DNA of 64,000 nucleotides from an uncultured Bacteroidales bacterium (GTDB taxonomy: Bacteria > Bacteroidota > Bacteroidia > Bacteroidales > Paludibacteraceae), in the NCBI GenBank assembly GCA_946403215.1, contig CAMIZG010000001.1:1-64000 (forward strand), written 5' to 3'. Below the pieces are notes generated by a model. The model did not search any database. It worked only from the letters and a program-made list of their open reading frames with translations, and had not been told where the DNA came from. Positions 24,876 through 34,078 of this stretch are shown piece by piece. Numbering within the stretch: position 1 is the first letter of the stretch; each line of letters starts with the position of its first letter. The position numbers and the translations under genes were made by a program.

Positions 24876-25727
24876 ATGAGAACAAACTTTGACCAGTTGC
24901 TTGAGGCAGGTTGCCACTTTGGTCACCTCAAGCGCAAATGGAACCCCGCCATGGCACCGTACATCTACATGGAGCGCAATGGCATTCACATCATTGACCT
25001 CAACAAGACCGCCATCAAGATCGAGGAGGCAGCTGAGGCTCTGAAGAATATTGCACGTTCGGGTCGCAAGATCCTGTTCGTCAGCACCAAGAAGCAAGGC
25101 CAGGAGATCATCGCAGCTAAGGCTCAGGAAGTAGGCATGCCGTACATCACCGAGCGTTGGGCAGGTGGTATGCTCACCAACTTCCCCACCATCCGCAAGG
25201 CTGTGAAGAAGATGAGCCAGATCGACAAGATGATGACCGACGGCACGCTCGATAACGTTTCGAAGCGTGAGAAGCTGCAGATCACCCGTCAACGCGAGAA
25301 GCTGGAAAAGAACCTCGGCTCCATCGTAGACCTGACCCGTCTGCCGAGCGCATTGTTCGTTGTTGACGTTATGAAGGAGCACATTGCCGTAGCTGAGGCT
25401 AACCGTCTGGGTATCCCCGTATTCGGCATCGTTGATACGAACTCCGATCCTAATCCCATCGACTACGTTATCCCTGCCAACGACGACGCACAGAAGTCGA
25501 TTGAGGTAATCGTAGGCGCTGTATGCGAGGCTATCAAGGAAGGTCTGGAAGAGCGCAAGGTAGAGAAAGCTGACGAAGAGGCTGCACAGGTTCAGGCTAA
25601 CGCTGAGGCTCCCGCTCCCCGTGAGCGTCGTACACGCGTTCGCAAAGCAGCTCCCAAAACTGAGGCTGAGAAGGTTGCCGATGTAAAGGTAGATGTTCCT
25701 GCCGAGGAAGAGGCTGCCGCTGAGTAA
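24876..25727 (+). CDS. rpsB: 30S ribosomal protein S2
   Basis: The 283-aa protein has the S2 signatures LEAGCHFGHLKRKWNPAMAPYI near the start, ITERWAGGMLTNF and FGIVDTNSDPNPIDYVIPANDDA. It carries an Ala/Glu/Lys-rich C-terminal tail (about residues 235-283) beyond the core fold, common in this phylum. It is followed by tsf across a heptamer array that exactly fills the gap. Confidence 0.98.
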   Translation: MRTNFDQLLEAGCHFGHLKRKWNPAMAPYIYMERNGIHIIDLNKTAIKIEEAAEALKNIARSGRKILFVSTKKQGQEIIAAKAQEVGMPYITERWAGGMLTNFPTIRKAVKKMSQIDKMMTDGTLDNVSKREKLQITRQREKLEKNLGSIVDLTRLPSALFVVDVMKEHIAVAEANRLGIPVFGIVDTNSDPNPIDYVIPANDDAQKSIEVIVGAVCEAIKEGLEERKVEKADEEAAQVQANAEAPAPRERRTRVRKAAPKTEAEKVADVKVDVPAEEEAAAE

Positions 25728-25761
25728 TCGTAAATCGTAAATCTGTAAATCGAAAATCAAA
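25727..25761. repeat. heptamer array filling the rpsB-tsf gap
   Basis: ATCGTAA, ATCGTAA, ATCTGTAA, ATCGAAA and ATCAAA run from the last base of the rpsB stop codon to the tsf ATG. Confidence 0.82.
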
Positions 25762-26748
25762 ATGGCTGTAACATTAGCTGATATCAAAAAACTGCGCGAC
25801 ATCACAGGCGCAGGCATGATGGACGTAAAGAAAGCCCTGGAAGAGGCTAACGGCGACTTCGAGATCGCAAAGGACCTGCTGCGTAAGCGTGGTCAGGCTA
25901 TCGCCGCCAAGCGTTCCGACCGTGAGGCTTCGGAAGGCTGCGTGCTGGCTAAGGCTGAGAATGGCTTCGGCGTTATCGTAGGCGTGAAGTGCGAAACGGA
26001 CTTCGTGGCCAAGAATGCTGACTTCGTAGGTATGGTTAAACTTATTCTCGACGCTGCTTTCAACAACCGTCCCGCTGATCTGGAGGCACTGAAGGCTCTG
26101 AAGATCGGAGACTTTACCGCACAGGATCTCGTTACCGAGCGCTCGGGCGTTACGGGTGAGAAGATGGAACTGAGCGACTACACCTTCCTGAAGGGTGAGA
26201 TCGTTGACGCATACAACCATCTGGGCAACAAGCTCTCGTCGCTCGTAGCAGCCAACGCAGGCGCTGACCGCGAGACCGTTCACGGCATTTCAATGCAGGT
26301 AGCCGCTATGGCTCCTATTGCACTGGACGCTGACCACGTAGCCGAAGAGGTGAAGGCCAAGGAGCTCGCTGTAGCTGTTGAGAAAACCAAACAGGACGAG
26401 GTGAACAAGGCTATCGAGAACGCTCTGCGCAAGGCCGGATTGAACCCCGCTCACTGCGATAGCGACGATCACATCGCTTCGAACACCGCCAAGGGTTGGC
26501 TCACCGAGGAGCAGGCACAGATAGCTCGCGACATCCGCGCTAACGTACCCGCTGAGGCTGAGGCTAACCTGAACATGAAGAAGATCGAGATGATCGCTCA
26601 AGGTCGTCTGGGTAAGTTCCTCAAGGAGAGCACGCTCGTTGAGCAGGCTTACATCATGAGCGAGAGCAAGGAACTGGTGAAGGACATCCTGAAGAAGCAG
26701 AGCGTGACTATTACCGACTTCCGCCGCGTAACTCTCAACCAAGAGTAA
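25762..26748 (+). CDS. tsf: translation elongation factor Ts
   Basis: EF-Ts exchanges GDP for GTP on EF-Tu. The 328-aa protein has the N-terminal LRDITGAGMMDVKKALEEANGD, the EF-Tu contact strand GVIVGVKCETDFVAKN and a C-terminal coiled segment. Size is slightly above the bacterial average because of an insertion after the core. A strong terminator 55 bp downstream ends the unit. Confidence 0.98.
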   Translation: MAVTLADIKKLRDITGAGMMDVKKALEEANGDFEIAKDLLRKRGQAIAAKRSDREASEGCVLAKAENGFGVIVGVKCETDFVAKNADFVGMVKLILDAAFNNRPADLEALKALKIGDFTAQDLVTERSGVTGEKMELSDYTFLKGEIVDAYNHLGNKLSSLVAANAGADRETVHGISMQVAAMAPIALDADHVAEEVKAKELAVAVEKTKQDEVNKAIENALRKAGLNPAHCDSDDHIASNTAKGWLTEEQAQIARDIRANVPAEAEANLNMKKIEMIAQGRLGKFLKESTLVEQAYIMSESKELVKDILKKQSVTITDFRRVTLNQE

Positions 26749-26802
26749 TCACGTAGACGTTTGTTTATAAGGCACATAGTCGCAAGGCTATTAGCTAAAC
26801 TG

Positions 26803-26832
26803 AAAGGACTCCAACAGAAGGAGTCCTTTTTG
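26803..26832. terminator. terminator between tsf and ung
   Basis: AAAGGACTCC and GGAGTCCTTT form a 10-bp stem with a 7-nt loop followed by TTT. The gene on the other side converges, so it may act in both directions. Confidence 0.9.
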
Positions 26833-26848
26833 TATCATGTCAGTTGTC

Positions 26849-27511
26849 TTACCAGTTGATAGGTGGTTGCCCGTGCTGCTGCAGGTATTGGTTGGCAGCG
26901 GAGAAGTGTCCGCATCCGATGAATCCCCGATAGGCAGACAGCGGACTGGGGTGCGGCGCTTCAAGCACCAGGTGTCTGCGTCGGTTGATGAAGCGTCCCT
27001 TGCGCTGCGCGTAGCTGCCCCAGAGCATAAACACCAGATGTTCGCGTCGCTCATTGAGCGCCATGATAGCCGCGTCGGTCAGTTCCTCCCAGCCCTTGTT
27101 CTGATGGCTGCCTGCACGATGCGCCTCGACAGTGAGCGTAGCGTTGAGCAACAGCACACCTTGCTCCACCCAGCGCTCAAGATGACCGGACGATGCTGGA
27201 CGAATACCCAGGTCGCGTTGGAGCTCCTTGTACATGTTATCCAAACTGGGCGGCACACGTACACCTTCGGGCACCGAGAAAGCCAATCCCTCAGCCTGTC
27301 CGGGTTCGTGGTAGGGATCTTGACCTAATATAACGACGCGCACCCGGTCAAACGGACACGCATCGAATGCATGGAAAATCAACTTAGCAGGCGGATAGCA
27401 GGTCGTTGTGCTGTATGCATGGCGAACAAATGAGGTGAGGATCTCAAAGTACGGCTTATCAAACTCCGGCTGGAGCACCGCACGCCACGATTCGTCAATA
27501 CGAACTTGCAT
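26849..27511 (-). CDS. ung: uracil-DNA glycosylase
   Basis: Ung removes uracil from DNA as the first step of base excision repair. The 220-aa family-1 enzyme shows the water-activating loop GQDPYHEPGQAEGLAFSV, the PPSLDNMYKEL segment, LLLNATLTVEA and the DNA-intercalation loop HPSPLSAYRGFIGCGHF. It ends a minus-strand run ftsX-DUF3098-uppP-truB-queA-ung. Confidence 0.97.
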   Translation of the reverse strand: MQVRIDESWRAVLQPEFDKPYFEILTSFVRHAYSTTTCYPPAKLIFHAFDACPFDRVRVVILGQDPYHEPGQAEGLAFSVPEGVRVPPSLDNMYKELQRDLGIRPASSGHLERWVEQGVLLLNATLTVEAHRAGSHQNKGWEELTDAAIMALNERREHLVFMLWGSYAQRKGRFINRRRHLVLEAPHPSPLSAYRGFIGCGHFSAANQYLQQHGQPPINW

Positions 27512-27545
27512 AGTTGATAGTTGATACTTGATACTTGACAGTTAA
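27511..27545. repeat. heptamer array filling the queA-ung gap
   Basis: TAGTTGA, TAGTTGA, TACTTGA, TACTTGA and CAGTTAA occupy the gap from the ung start codon to the queA stop codon with no other sequence. Confidence 0.85.
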
Positions 27546-28666
27546 TCAACAATGAGCATGGCATCGCCGTAGTCGCCGAAGCGATAGTCCTTCTTAAGAG
27601 CTTCCTTGTAGGCACCCATGACGTTATCGTAACCGCCGAACGCTGCTACGGTCATCAACTGCACAGACAGCGGGAAGTATAAGTTCACCAGTAGTGCCGA
27701 TGGTACGAGCGTTTCGTATGGCGGGAAGATGAACAGGTTAGTCCAGCCTTCGTACTCCTTGATCAGTCCTGTAGTGCCGGCAACGGACTCAAGCGCACGA
27801 TATACCTCCGTGCCTACAGCGCATACGCGTTTCTTGTTCAGTCGGGCTTGGTTGACTGCCTCTACGCACTCCTTGCCAATGATGATCTGCTCCGAGTCCA
27901 CCTTGTGCTTGTTCAGGTCCTCGACATCAATGATCTTGAAGTTACCCAGCCCTACATGCGAGGTGAGCGTGGTGTAACTGATACCGTGAATCTCAATGCG
28001 CTTGAGCATGTTCTTGCTGATATGCATCGATGAGGCAGGAGCTGCCACTGCTCCGATGTTCTTGGCAAAGATCGACTGATAGCGCTCTACGTCCATCTCG
28101 CGAACGATAGGCTCCAGTTCGGCATCATCCTCAATCATGAACTCCTTGCGGAACTGCCGTGATGGCTCTGCACGCATCGGACGGCGGATATACTCCGGCA
28201 GCGGCGTGGTACCCATAGCATAAAGCTGCTCGACGAGTTTATCGGGCGCATAATCCGACTCAAAACGAATAGTACGACCGCGAGATGTGGTGTTGTCAAC
28301 AATCTCGCCGATGATTGTATTGTCGTCGTCCATATAGATCTTGTTGCCTATACGGATCTTGCGTGCGGGTTCCACCAACGTGTCCCAGCACGATTCCTCG
28401 TGGTTGAGTTCGCGCAGCAGGAACACCTCGATCTCCGCATTCGTCTTTTCCTTGATGCCGTACAGGCGCGCAGGAAAGACCTTGGTGTCGTTGAACACCA
28501 TCAAATCGTGCTCATCAAAGTAGTTAACCAGATCCGATATGTGCAGGTGCTCTACCTTACCCGTGTTACGGTGCAGAACGAGCAACTTGGCGTCTTCGCG
28601 ATGAAGAGGCGGGAACTGAGCAATCTGGCTGTCAGGTAACTTAAACCTAAACTCACTAAGTTTCAT
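27542..28666 (-). CDS. queA: tRNA preQ1(34) S-adenosylmethionine ribosyltransferase-isomerase
   Basis: QueA transfers and isomerises the ribosyl of SAM onto preQ1 in tRNA, giving epoxyqueuosine. The 374-aa protein has the FRFKLPDSQIAQFP start, the HDLMVFNDTKVFPARL motif, GAVAAPASSMHISKNML and a C-terminal FPPYETLVPSALLVN region. Length is near the usual 340-370. No tgt or queG is adjacent. Confidence 0.95.
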   Translation of the reverse strand: MKLSEFRFKLPDSQIAQFPPLHREDAKLLVLHRNTGKVEHLHISDLVNYFDEHDLMVFNDTKVFPARLYGIKEKTNAEIEVFLLRELNHEESCWDTLVEPARKIRIGNKIYMDDDNTIIGEIVDNTTSRGRTIRFESDYAPDKLVEQLYAMGTTPLPEYIRRPMRAEPSRQFRKEFMIEDDAELEPIVREMDVERYQSIFAKNIGAVAAPASSMHISKNMLKRIEIHGISYTTLTSHVGLGNFKIIDVEDLNKHKVDSEQIIIGKECVEAVNQARLNKKRVCAVGTEVYRALESVAGTTGLIKEYEGWTNLFIFPPYETLVPSALLVNLYFPLSVQLMTVAAFGGYDNVMGAYKEALKKDYRFGDYGDAMLIVD

Positions 28667-28670
28667 ATAG

Positions 28671-28722
28671 TTATTTACTATTTTGTCATTTACTATTTAG
28701 TCATTTACCATGGTTTCATTTG
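28671..28722. repeat. heptamer array at the truB-queA junction
   Basis: Units alternate 8 and 7 bp (TTATTTAC, TATTTTG, TCATTTAC, TATTTAG, TCATTTAC, CATGGTT, TCATTTG). The array fills the gap and continues into the last codons of truB. Confidence 0.75.
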
Positions 28723-29410
28723 CCAGGAGTTGTTGAAATTGTTCCATGGTAAGGCATTTGTCTGTTGTATAGTCACCTACGCGTGTGCGGCGGAGTGCAA
28801 TCAGGTGCGCGCCAGATTGCAGTCGCTGACCTATGTCGCGTGCCAGGGCGCGGATATACGTGCCTTTGGAACATCCAACACGTATGGTCAGTTTCATCGT
28901 CTCGGCATCGAACTGCTGCAGCTCAATGGCATCAATCACGAGCAACTTGGGTTTGATCTCTATCTCGTCCTGCCGTCCTTTGCGTGCGTACTCGTATGCG
29001 CGCTTGCCGTTAATCTTCACTGCTGAATAGACGGGTGGCACTTGCCATTGCTCGCCAAGAAAGGATGGCAACACTTGTTCCACCATCTCGTGCGTGATAT
29101 GTGCCGTAGGGTAGGTGGCATCAATGGGGTGCTCCAGATCGTAGCTAGGGGTGGTAGCACCCAGTTGGAGCGTAGCCACATACTCCTTGGAGTGGTTCAT
29201 CAGCTCGTCGATGCGTTTGGTCTGCCTGCCTGTGCAGACAATCACCACACCTGTAGCCAATGGATCCAATGTGCCGGCGTGACCCACCTTGAGCTTCTTC
29301 ACTCCCAGCGCCCTGCAAAGCATGCCGCGCACGCGGTTGACTACATCGAAACTCGTCCAGTTGAGCGGCTTGTCAAATGCCAGTATCTCGCCATCGAGAT
29401 ATTTATTCAT
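28697..29410 (-). CDS. truB: tRNA pseudouridine(55) synthase
   Basis: TruB makes the universal pseudouridine 55 of the T-loop. The 237-aa protein has the KPLNWTSFDVVNRVR motif and catalytic Asp49 in HAGTLDPLATGVV, then ATLQLGATTPSYDLEHP. The start at 29410 gives the family N-terminus; an upstream frame extension would overlap uppP and is rejected. The last residues (ETMVND) are encoded by a heptamer array. Confidence 0.95.
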   Translation of the reverse strand: MNKYLDGEILAFDKPLNWTSFDVVNRVRGMLCRALGVKKLKVGHAGTLDPLATGVVIVCTGRQTKRIDELMNHSKEYVATLQLGATTPSYDLEHPIDATYPTAHITHEMVEQVLPSFLGEQWQVPPVYSAVKINGKRAYEYARKGRQDEIEIKPKLLVIDAIELQQFDAETMKLTIRVGCSKGTYIRALARDIGQRLQSGAHLIALRRTRVGDYTTDKCLTMEQFQQLLANETMVND

Positions 29411-29456
29411 TTGTTCATTTACCATTTGGTCATTGATTTGATCATTTGGTAATGGG
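29406..29456. repeat. heptamer array at the uppP-truB junction
   Basis: CATTTG- and CATTTA-type units of 7-8 bp reach from the truB start codon almost to the uppP stop, the same YAAATG family as in miaB and sufB. Confidence 0.75.
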
Positions 29457-29460
29457 GATG

Positions 29461-30276
29461 TTAGCACACTGACCAGATGATGGCAAACAGACCGGCGCAA
29501 ACGCAATAGATGGCGAAATATACCAACTTCTGCTTGCGCACGATATTCAACATGAACTTGCATGCAAAGCAGCCTGTCAGGAACGCGGACACAAATCCTA
29601 CCAGCAGCGGCACGAGCCCGAGACTCGTAGTCAGCTCGCCCTTGAGCAGATCGAGCAAGTCAAGCAATGCTTCGCCCAGGATAGGTATAAGCACCATTAG
29701 GAAAGAGAACTGCGCTACACTCTCCTTCTTCACGCCGCAGAGCAATCCGGTAGCTATAGTCGTGCCGCTACGACTTAAACCCGGCAGCACGGCGCACATT
29801 TGAGCTATGCCAATTAAGAACGCATCGCGGTACGTCACCTCATGACCTTCGCGACCTTTGGCGGCCAGACGCTTGCTAAGCCATTCGCTCAGATAAAGCA
29901 GACTGGCTGTGATGATAAGGCATATACCTACCAGTAGCAGACCGTTGCCGAAAAATGCTTCGACCTGGTCCTTGAAGAACATGCCTACAATGAACACCGG
30001 AATCATGGACACAACGATTTTGGCCACATAGTCCTTCTCCGCATTCCACTGCAACGTATAGAACGTGCCGCGGAACAGTTGGGCTATCTCCTTCCACAGG
30101 ATAACAATAGTAGCCAACACCGTGGCTGCATGAACCGTAATAGCGAACGTGAGGTTCTCCTCGCTCGCTGTGCCTAATACGGCGTGACCAATTTCAAGAT
30201 GACCGGAACTGGAAACCGGCAAGAACTCCGTCAGGCCTTGAATGATGCCTAACACCAATGCTTCCCACCAACTCAT
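29461..30276 (-). CDS. uppP: undecaprenyl-diphosphatase UppP/BacA
   Basis: UppP recycles undecaprenyl pyrophosphate for wall synthesis and its loss sensitises cells to bacitracin. The 271-aa membrane protein has the (E/Q)[15 protein letters not shown] motif near the N-terminus, a second [15 protein letters not shown] motif and about seven membrane helices. It lies downstream of ftsX and a DUF3098 gene. Confidence 0.97.
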   Translation of the reverse strand: MSWWEALVLGIIQGLTEFLPVSSSGHLEIGHAVLGTASEENLTFAITVHAATVLATIVILWKEIAQLFRGTFYTLQWNAEKDYVAKIVVSMIPVFIVGMFFKDQVEAFFGNGLLLVGICLIITASLLYLSEWLSKRLAAKGREGHEVTYRDAFLIGIAQMCAVLPGLSRSGTTIATGLLCGVKKESVAQFSFLMVLIPILGEALLDLLDLLKGELTTSLGLVPLLVGFVSAFLTGCFACKFMLNIVRKQKLVYFAIYCVCAGLFAIIWSVC

Positions 30277-30291
30277 AATAGGTAAATACGG

Positions 30292-30534
30292 TTATCGTTT
30301 GTCGTTATTCAGTTTGTCCTCCTTGTTCTTCCGCGGGAAGAGAATCGCTACTATCATTAGCACAAATCCTGCCAACGAAATCATCGGCCCCAAGGTAATC
30401 CTACGGAAGGAAAAGATGTCTGGATTATACTCCGTAGCGCCGGAAGGCTCACCAGTCATCAGTGCAAAACCGATAACAATAATCAGCACGCAAACAGCTA
30501 TAAGAATGGAGTTGAATCGAGATAGTTGTTTCAT
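30292..30534 (-). CDS. DUF3098 membrane protein
   Basis: The 80-aa product has two hydrophobic segments (about residues 9-26 and 49-66) joined by a short extracytoplasmic loop with EYNPDIFSFRRITLGP, and a charged C-terminus. Sequence and position between ftsX and uppP match the Bacteroidota DUF3098 family, whose function is not known. Context suggests a role near division or wall-lipid metabolism. Confidence 0.88.
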   Translation of the reverse strand: MKQLSRFNSILIAVCVLIIVIGFALMTGEPSGATEYNPDIFSFRRITLGPMISLAGFVLMIVAILFPRKNKEDKLNNDKR

Positions 30535-30544
30535 TGTTAGAGTG

Positions 30545-30572
30545 ATCAGAAATCAGAAGTCAGAAATCAGAT
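30545..30572. repeat. heptamer array at the ftsX-DUF3098 junction
   Basis: ATCAGAA, ATCAGAA, GTCAGAA and ATCAGAT; it covers the gap and the ftsX stop codon. Confidence 0.8.
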
Positions 30573-31430
30573 GGCGTACATCCGTTCGGTATCCATACGG
30601 ATATATCGGTTGACAGCGATGAGCGAACCTACCAAGGTGAGTATCTCACCCGTGAGAATAACCACAGCAGCCACTACAGCAATATTCATTGGCGTGACGG
30701 GCATCAGCACGATGTTCATCGAGTACTGTACGTAGTAGAACAATCCTGTCAGCAATAGTAGAGCCAGCAGAGCCGACCAGCATCCCATGCGCAAGCTGCG
30801 CGCCACAAACGGACGTTTGATCACCCATGGCGTTGCGCCTACCAGACGCATCGTGTTGATCAGGAAGCGGTGGCTATACACGTGCAGACGGATCGTGTTG
30901 ATGATCAATACATACGCTATCAGCAGCAGCATGATAGCCAAGCCCAGAAGTACCAGTGTAACCTGGCTGACATTATGCTCCAGCAACTCCACCAGATCCT
31001 TCTGGTACATCACCTGCTTAACGTAAGGCAGGCTGGCTATCTGCCGGTCAACCGATGCTATACTGTCGGGGTTAGCATAAGCTGAGGTCAGGTTCACCTC
31101 GTACGAAGCAAGCAAAGGGTTATAGCCTAAGAACTGCGCCGGGTCATCACCCAATGAACGCACATGCTCCTCCAATGCTTCCTCGCTGGAGATATATCTG
31201 CACGCGTGGCAGTAAGGAGAAGCCTTCAGCACTGCACCACACAGAGCCACCTGAGCCGAGTCAGCTTCCGGCGATATAACAACAGTCAGTGTCACATTGT
31301 GCTTCACTTGCTCAATCATTCGGTGAGCGGACAATGTGACCATTGCTATCAGTCCTACCAGAAAGAGTACCAGAGTGATACTCACAGAGGTAGTGACGTA
31401 CATGTTCCAAAATCTACGTTTCTTTTGCAT
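30567..31430 (-). CDS. ftsX: cell division permease-like protein FtsX
   Basis: FtsX works with the ATPase FtsE to activate septal peptidoglycan hydrolases. The 287-aa protein has one N-terminal membrane helix (about residues 13-33), an extracytoplasmic domain and three C-terminal helices, the FtsX topology, with the conserved LRLVGATPW-like segment (MRLVGATPWVIKRPF). ftsE is not adjacent. It begins directly downstream of the gldN terminator. Confidence 0.93.
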   Translation of the reverse strand: MQKKRRFWNMYVTTSVSITLVLFLVGLIAMVTLSAHRMIEQVKHNVTLTVVISPEADSAQVALCGAVLKASPYCHACRYISSEEALEEHVRSLGDDPAQFLGYNPLLASYEVNLTSAYANPDSIASVDRQIASLPYVKQVMYQKDLVELLEHNVSQVTLVLLGLAIMLLLIAYVLIINTIRLHVYSHRFLINTMRLVGATPWVIKRPFVARSLRMGCWSALLALLLLTGLFYYVQYSMNIVLMPVTPMNIAVVAAVVILTGEILTLVGSLIAVNRYIRMDTERMYAI

Positions 31431-31440
31431 ATTCTACCTA

Positions 31441-31481
31441 CAAAACGCAAACGAGCAGGCTGTTAACCTGCTCTTGTTTGC
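31441..31481 (-). terminator. terminator of the gldK-N operon
   Basis: GAGCAGG/CCTGCTC with an outer GCAAAC/GTTTGC pairing, followed on the minus strand by GTTTTG. It lies 9 bp past the gldN stop side and 11 bp before ftsX. Confidence 0.8.
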
Positions 31482-31489
31482 CCGATGGA

Positions 31490-32449
31490 TTAGTATTCCC
31501 ACAGATCCAATTCTGTATTCAGCAGTTCGTTGGCTATACGTTCTTGATCACGATGAACGAACTCCTCGGTCAAGGCCTCTTGTCCTTGCACAATCATGCG
31601 GTCGTACATGTTGTCGTCGCCGATGATATACGAAGTATAGAGGTGCTCGGCAAAGAAGTTGTCAAACGTTACACGCTTGCTGCTATTGTTCAACGGAATC
31701 ATGTACTTACGTGCCATGAACGGACGCAGATGATCGAACAGAATCCAGAAGCGCACTTGATTGACCAAGTTGTCGTATGGATCTCTATCCGAGGCCATAG
31801 CGGATTGCAGCGGGGCAATAGCCATGATCTTGGAGTAGAAGCGGGAGGTGTGCTTATCAAAGAACACAATCTCCATCGTCAGATACTTGATCTGGTTGCG
31901 CACGTAGTTCTGGTAGCCGTACGTATTGATGTCCAGACGGTGATTAACCGAGTCGTCGAAGGTGATGAGGTACTCGTCACGGTCATCCGTATCAATGATC
32001 TCGCTCATTGGGCGAACAGCAAATGCTGTCTGCATCTCCTTGTTGCGAGGGATGATCATTGAGTCGGGAAACATTGGCTTGATGCCACGCGGGTTGGCGC
32101 TGTACAAGGTCAGATACTCTTGCTGACCATCCAGCGTGGTGCGACCGTTGCACACGGCATCCATGATCAATCGGAACAGACTCCAATACTTCGGGTCATC
32201 GGGGTTGGTAGGGAAATAGAGCTGGAAGTTCTGTTTGTACCGCATGTCAATGATGCGATACACCACGCGCGACCAAACGATATCGTCTGTACGGTGAAAT
32301 ATCGTAGCTATCGTGTCGGCATTCTCATCCAACTCTTGCGTCTCGATACGTACTGTACCCAGTTCGTTGAAGAACGAATTGATACGGTGTTGCGCTTGCA
32401 TACCAAGCGCAGCACCTACCAATACGATGATTAAAAGTGTTCTCTTCAT
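31490..32449 (-). CDS. gldN: type IX secretion/gliding protein GldN (PorN)
   Basis: GldN/PorN is a periplasmic protein that forms the ring and spoke layer with GldK/PorK. The 319-aa product has a signal peptide ending AQA/H (MKRTLLIIVLVGAALGMQAQ) and the family segment DDIVWSRVVYRIIDMRYKQNFQLYFPTNP. It is the last gene of the operon, 9 bp after gldM. Confidence 0.95.
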   Translation of the reverse strand: MKRTLLIIVLVGAALGMQAQHRINSFFNELGTVRIETQELDENADTIATIFHRTDDIVWSRVVYRIIDMRYKQNFQLYFPTNPDDPKYWSLFRLIMDAVCNGRTTLDGQQEYLTLYSANPRGIKPMFPDSMIIPRNKEMQTAFAVRPMSEIIDTDDRDEYLITFDDSVNHRLDINTYGYQNYVRNQIKYLTMEIVFFDKHTSRFYSKIMAIAPLQSAMASDRDPYDNLVNQVRFWILFDHLRPFMARKYMIPLNNSSKRVTFDNFFAEHLYTSYIIGDDNMYDRMIVQGQEALTEEFVHRDQERIANELLNTELDLWEY

Positions 32450-32458
32450 AAGATGTTT

Positions 32459-34030
32459 TTACTTTAATATAAGTGCCAAGTTACCTTGGTACAGCGTCTC
32501 AGCACCGCCTTTAGTGCGATACTTGATGTTTTGTACAAGTACCATATCGCCACTCTTAAGCTGACCGATCAGCTTTAGCTGTGCGGCGGAGAACTTGTTG
32601 CCTGCAGACTTACCCGTCTTACGCAGAATATAGGTGTCGAAACTGGTGATCTCGAAAGGTACTTCGAGCAGACCGTCCTCACCATAACCGATCTCGAGGA
32701 TGGTGTTCTTATTCAAACTCTTACGGGGCGTGTTGCTGGAGTTGACCTGCTTGCCGTTGTCCACGAAGTAAGGCATAGGCTGCGGCAGGCGCTGTACCTT
32801 GAAGATACGCTCGCCCATGGTAGCCGTACGACCGTTCATGTCAGCCAGCACAGTAACCTTAACCTGTTTGGCATCGGACTTCGGACGCAGGATGTAGAAC
32901 TTGCCTTGACGCTTGACGTCAGCACCCGATACACTTACGCGCAACTGGTTGTCAGTCATACCCGGAGCTGATACTACGTAGCGGTTGTCGAAGTCACGAT
33001 ATATGATGTTCAGGTCTTCGTTCATGACCGAAGCCGAAGGCTCGCCAACGGTGAAGGATGAAGAAAACGGCAGGCTGACGGTGTCACGACCTTGTTTGAA
33101 CTTCACTATACCGGAGTAGGTCTGCTCACCCGAACCGGTAGCGGTGCAACGATAGATGCCATCTTCACCCAGTTCGACATCGCCAACAAAGTAATCCGGC
33201 TTAGCCGTCGAGTCAACGGCAGCAAGGATAATCTGAGCCTCGTACTGGTCGCCACGTATCACGTACGATGATTTAGGAATCACGTACGCACGTATATCGT
33301 TGGCCTTGAAGTCGTTGGCATCAATTCGTTGCCACAGACGGGTCAGAGTACGGTTCTCGTAAGCACGAATATCGTTCTGGTACTTGGTCAGGATAGCCAA
33401 GCAGGCACCTGCAGGCATACCATCGAACACCGATGCTTCCCAAGGAATAGAGTCGCCATCGTTGTTCACACCCTTATCGGTATTGAAGATACCGAACAGG
33501 ATCTCTTTGGGCTTGCCGTTACGGGCACGCTCGCTCCAGTGTTGGATATCCATCAGATCCTCGCGGTACTTCTCAATCTTATTACGCAGCACCTCGCCGT
33601 TAGGAAGACCTGTCTCGGGGTCGATCATAACGAGTGCATAGGTACCCGGGTTATCAAAGTCAGAGGTGTTGATGATGTTACGGGCCAACGAGTCATAGTT
33701 GTCCTTGTCCACCAGTTTGGTTACCTCAACCTTGAAGTTCTGGATATAATCATAGAGTTCGTCTGATGCCTTGCGCAATGAGTCTGCCTGAATGTACAGC
33801 TGGCCTACCTTAGCAGGGTTTTCAGCATATGCACGCTCAAAACGGCGATACTGCATGGCGTTTTGCTCAACGGTATTATCCAGCGTGACGTGCAAGCTGG
33901 TGTCCACCTTCTTGAAGGCATCAAGCACGTTCGTACTTACGTTCAATGCCAACATGGCAGTAAGCACGAGGTACATCATACCAATCATTTTTTGTCTCGG
34001 AGTTTCCGGACAGTTGGTTGCTCCACTCAT
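32459..34030 (-). CDS. gldM: type IX secretion/gliding motor protein GldM (PorM)
   Basis: GldM/PorM forms the inner-membrane-anchored shaft that couples proton-driven rotation in GldL to the outer membrane ring. The 523-aa protein begins MSGATNCPETPRQKMIGMMYLVLTAMLALNVS, a conserved cytoplasmic tip plus single transmembrane helix, followed by an all-helical domain and several beta domains. Full family length. Confidence 0.97.
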   Translation of the reverse strand: MSGATNCPETPRQKMIGMMYLVLTAMLALNVSTNVLDAFKKVDTSLHVTLDNTVEQNAMQYRRFERAYAENPAKVGQLYIQADSLRKASDELYDYIQNFKVEVTKLVDKDNYDSLARNIINTSDFDNPGTYALVMIDPETGLPNGEVLRNKIEKYREDLMDIQHWSERARNGKPKEILFGIFNTDKGVNNDGDSIPWEASVFDGMPAGACLAILTKYQNDIRAYENRTLTRLWQRIDANDFKANDIRAYVIPKSSYVIRGDQYEAQIILAAVDSTAKPDYFVGDVELGEDGIYRCTATGSGEQTYSGIVKFKQGRDTVSLPFSSSFTVGEPSASVMNEDLNIIYRDFDNRYVVSAPGMTDNQLRVSVSGADVKRQGKFYILRPKSDAKQVKVTVLADMNGRTATMGERIFKVQRLPQPMPYFVDNGKQVNSSNTPRKSLNKNTILEIGYGEDGLLEVPFEITSFDTYILRKTGKSAGNKFSAAQLKLIGQLKSGDMVLVQNIKYRTKGGAETLYQGNLALILK

Positions 34031-34078
34031 TTCTGAATTGTTTTAATAGATAGTTAATACTTCAAGAAATGGTATTAC

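Noticed and set aside
25727..25761. CRISPR-like array
   Set aside because: Units are only 7-8 bp with no unique spacers and no cas genes nearby; these are tandem repeats.
29411..29563. N-terminal extension of truB
   Set aside because: It would overlap uppP and consists of repeat-derived sequence; the family N-terminus begins at 29410.
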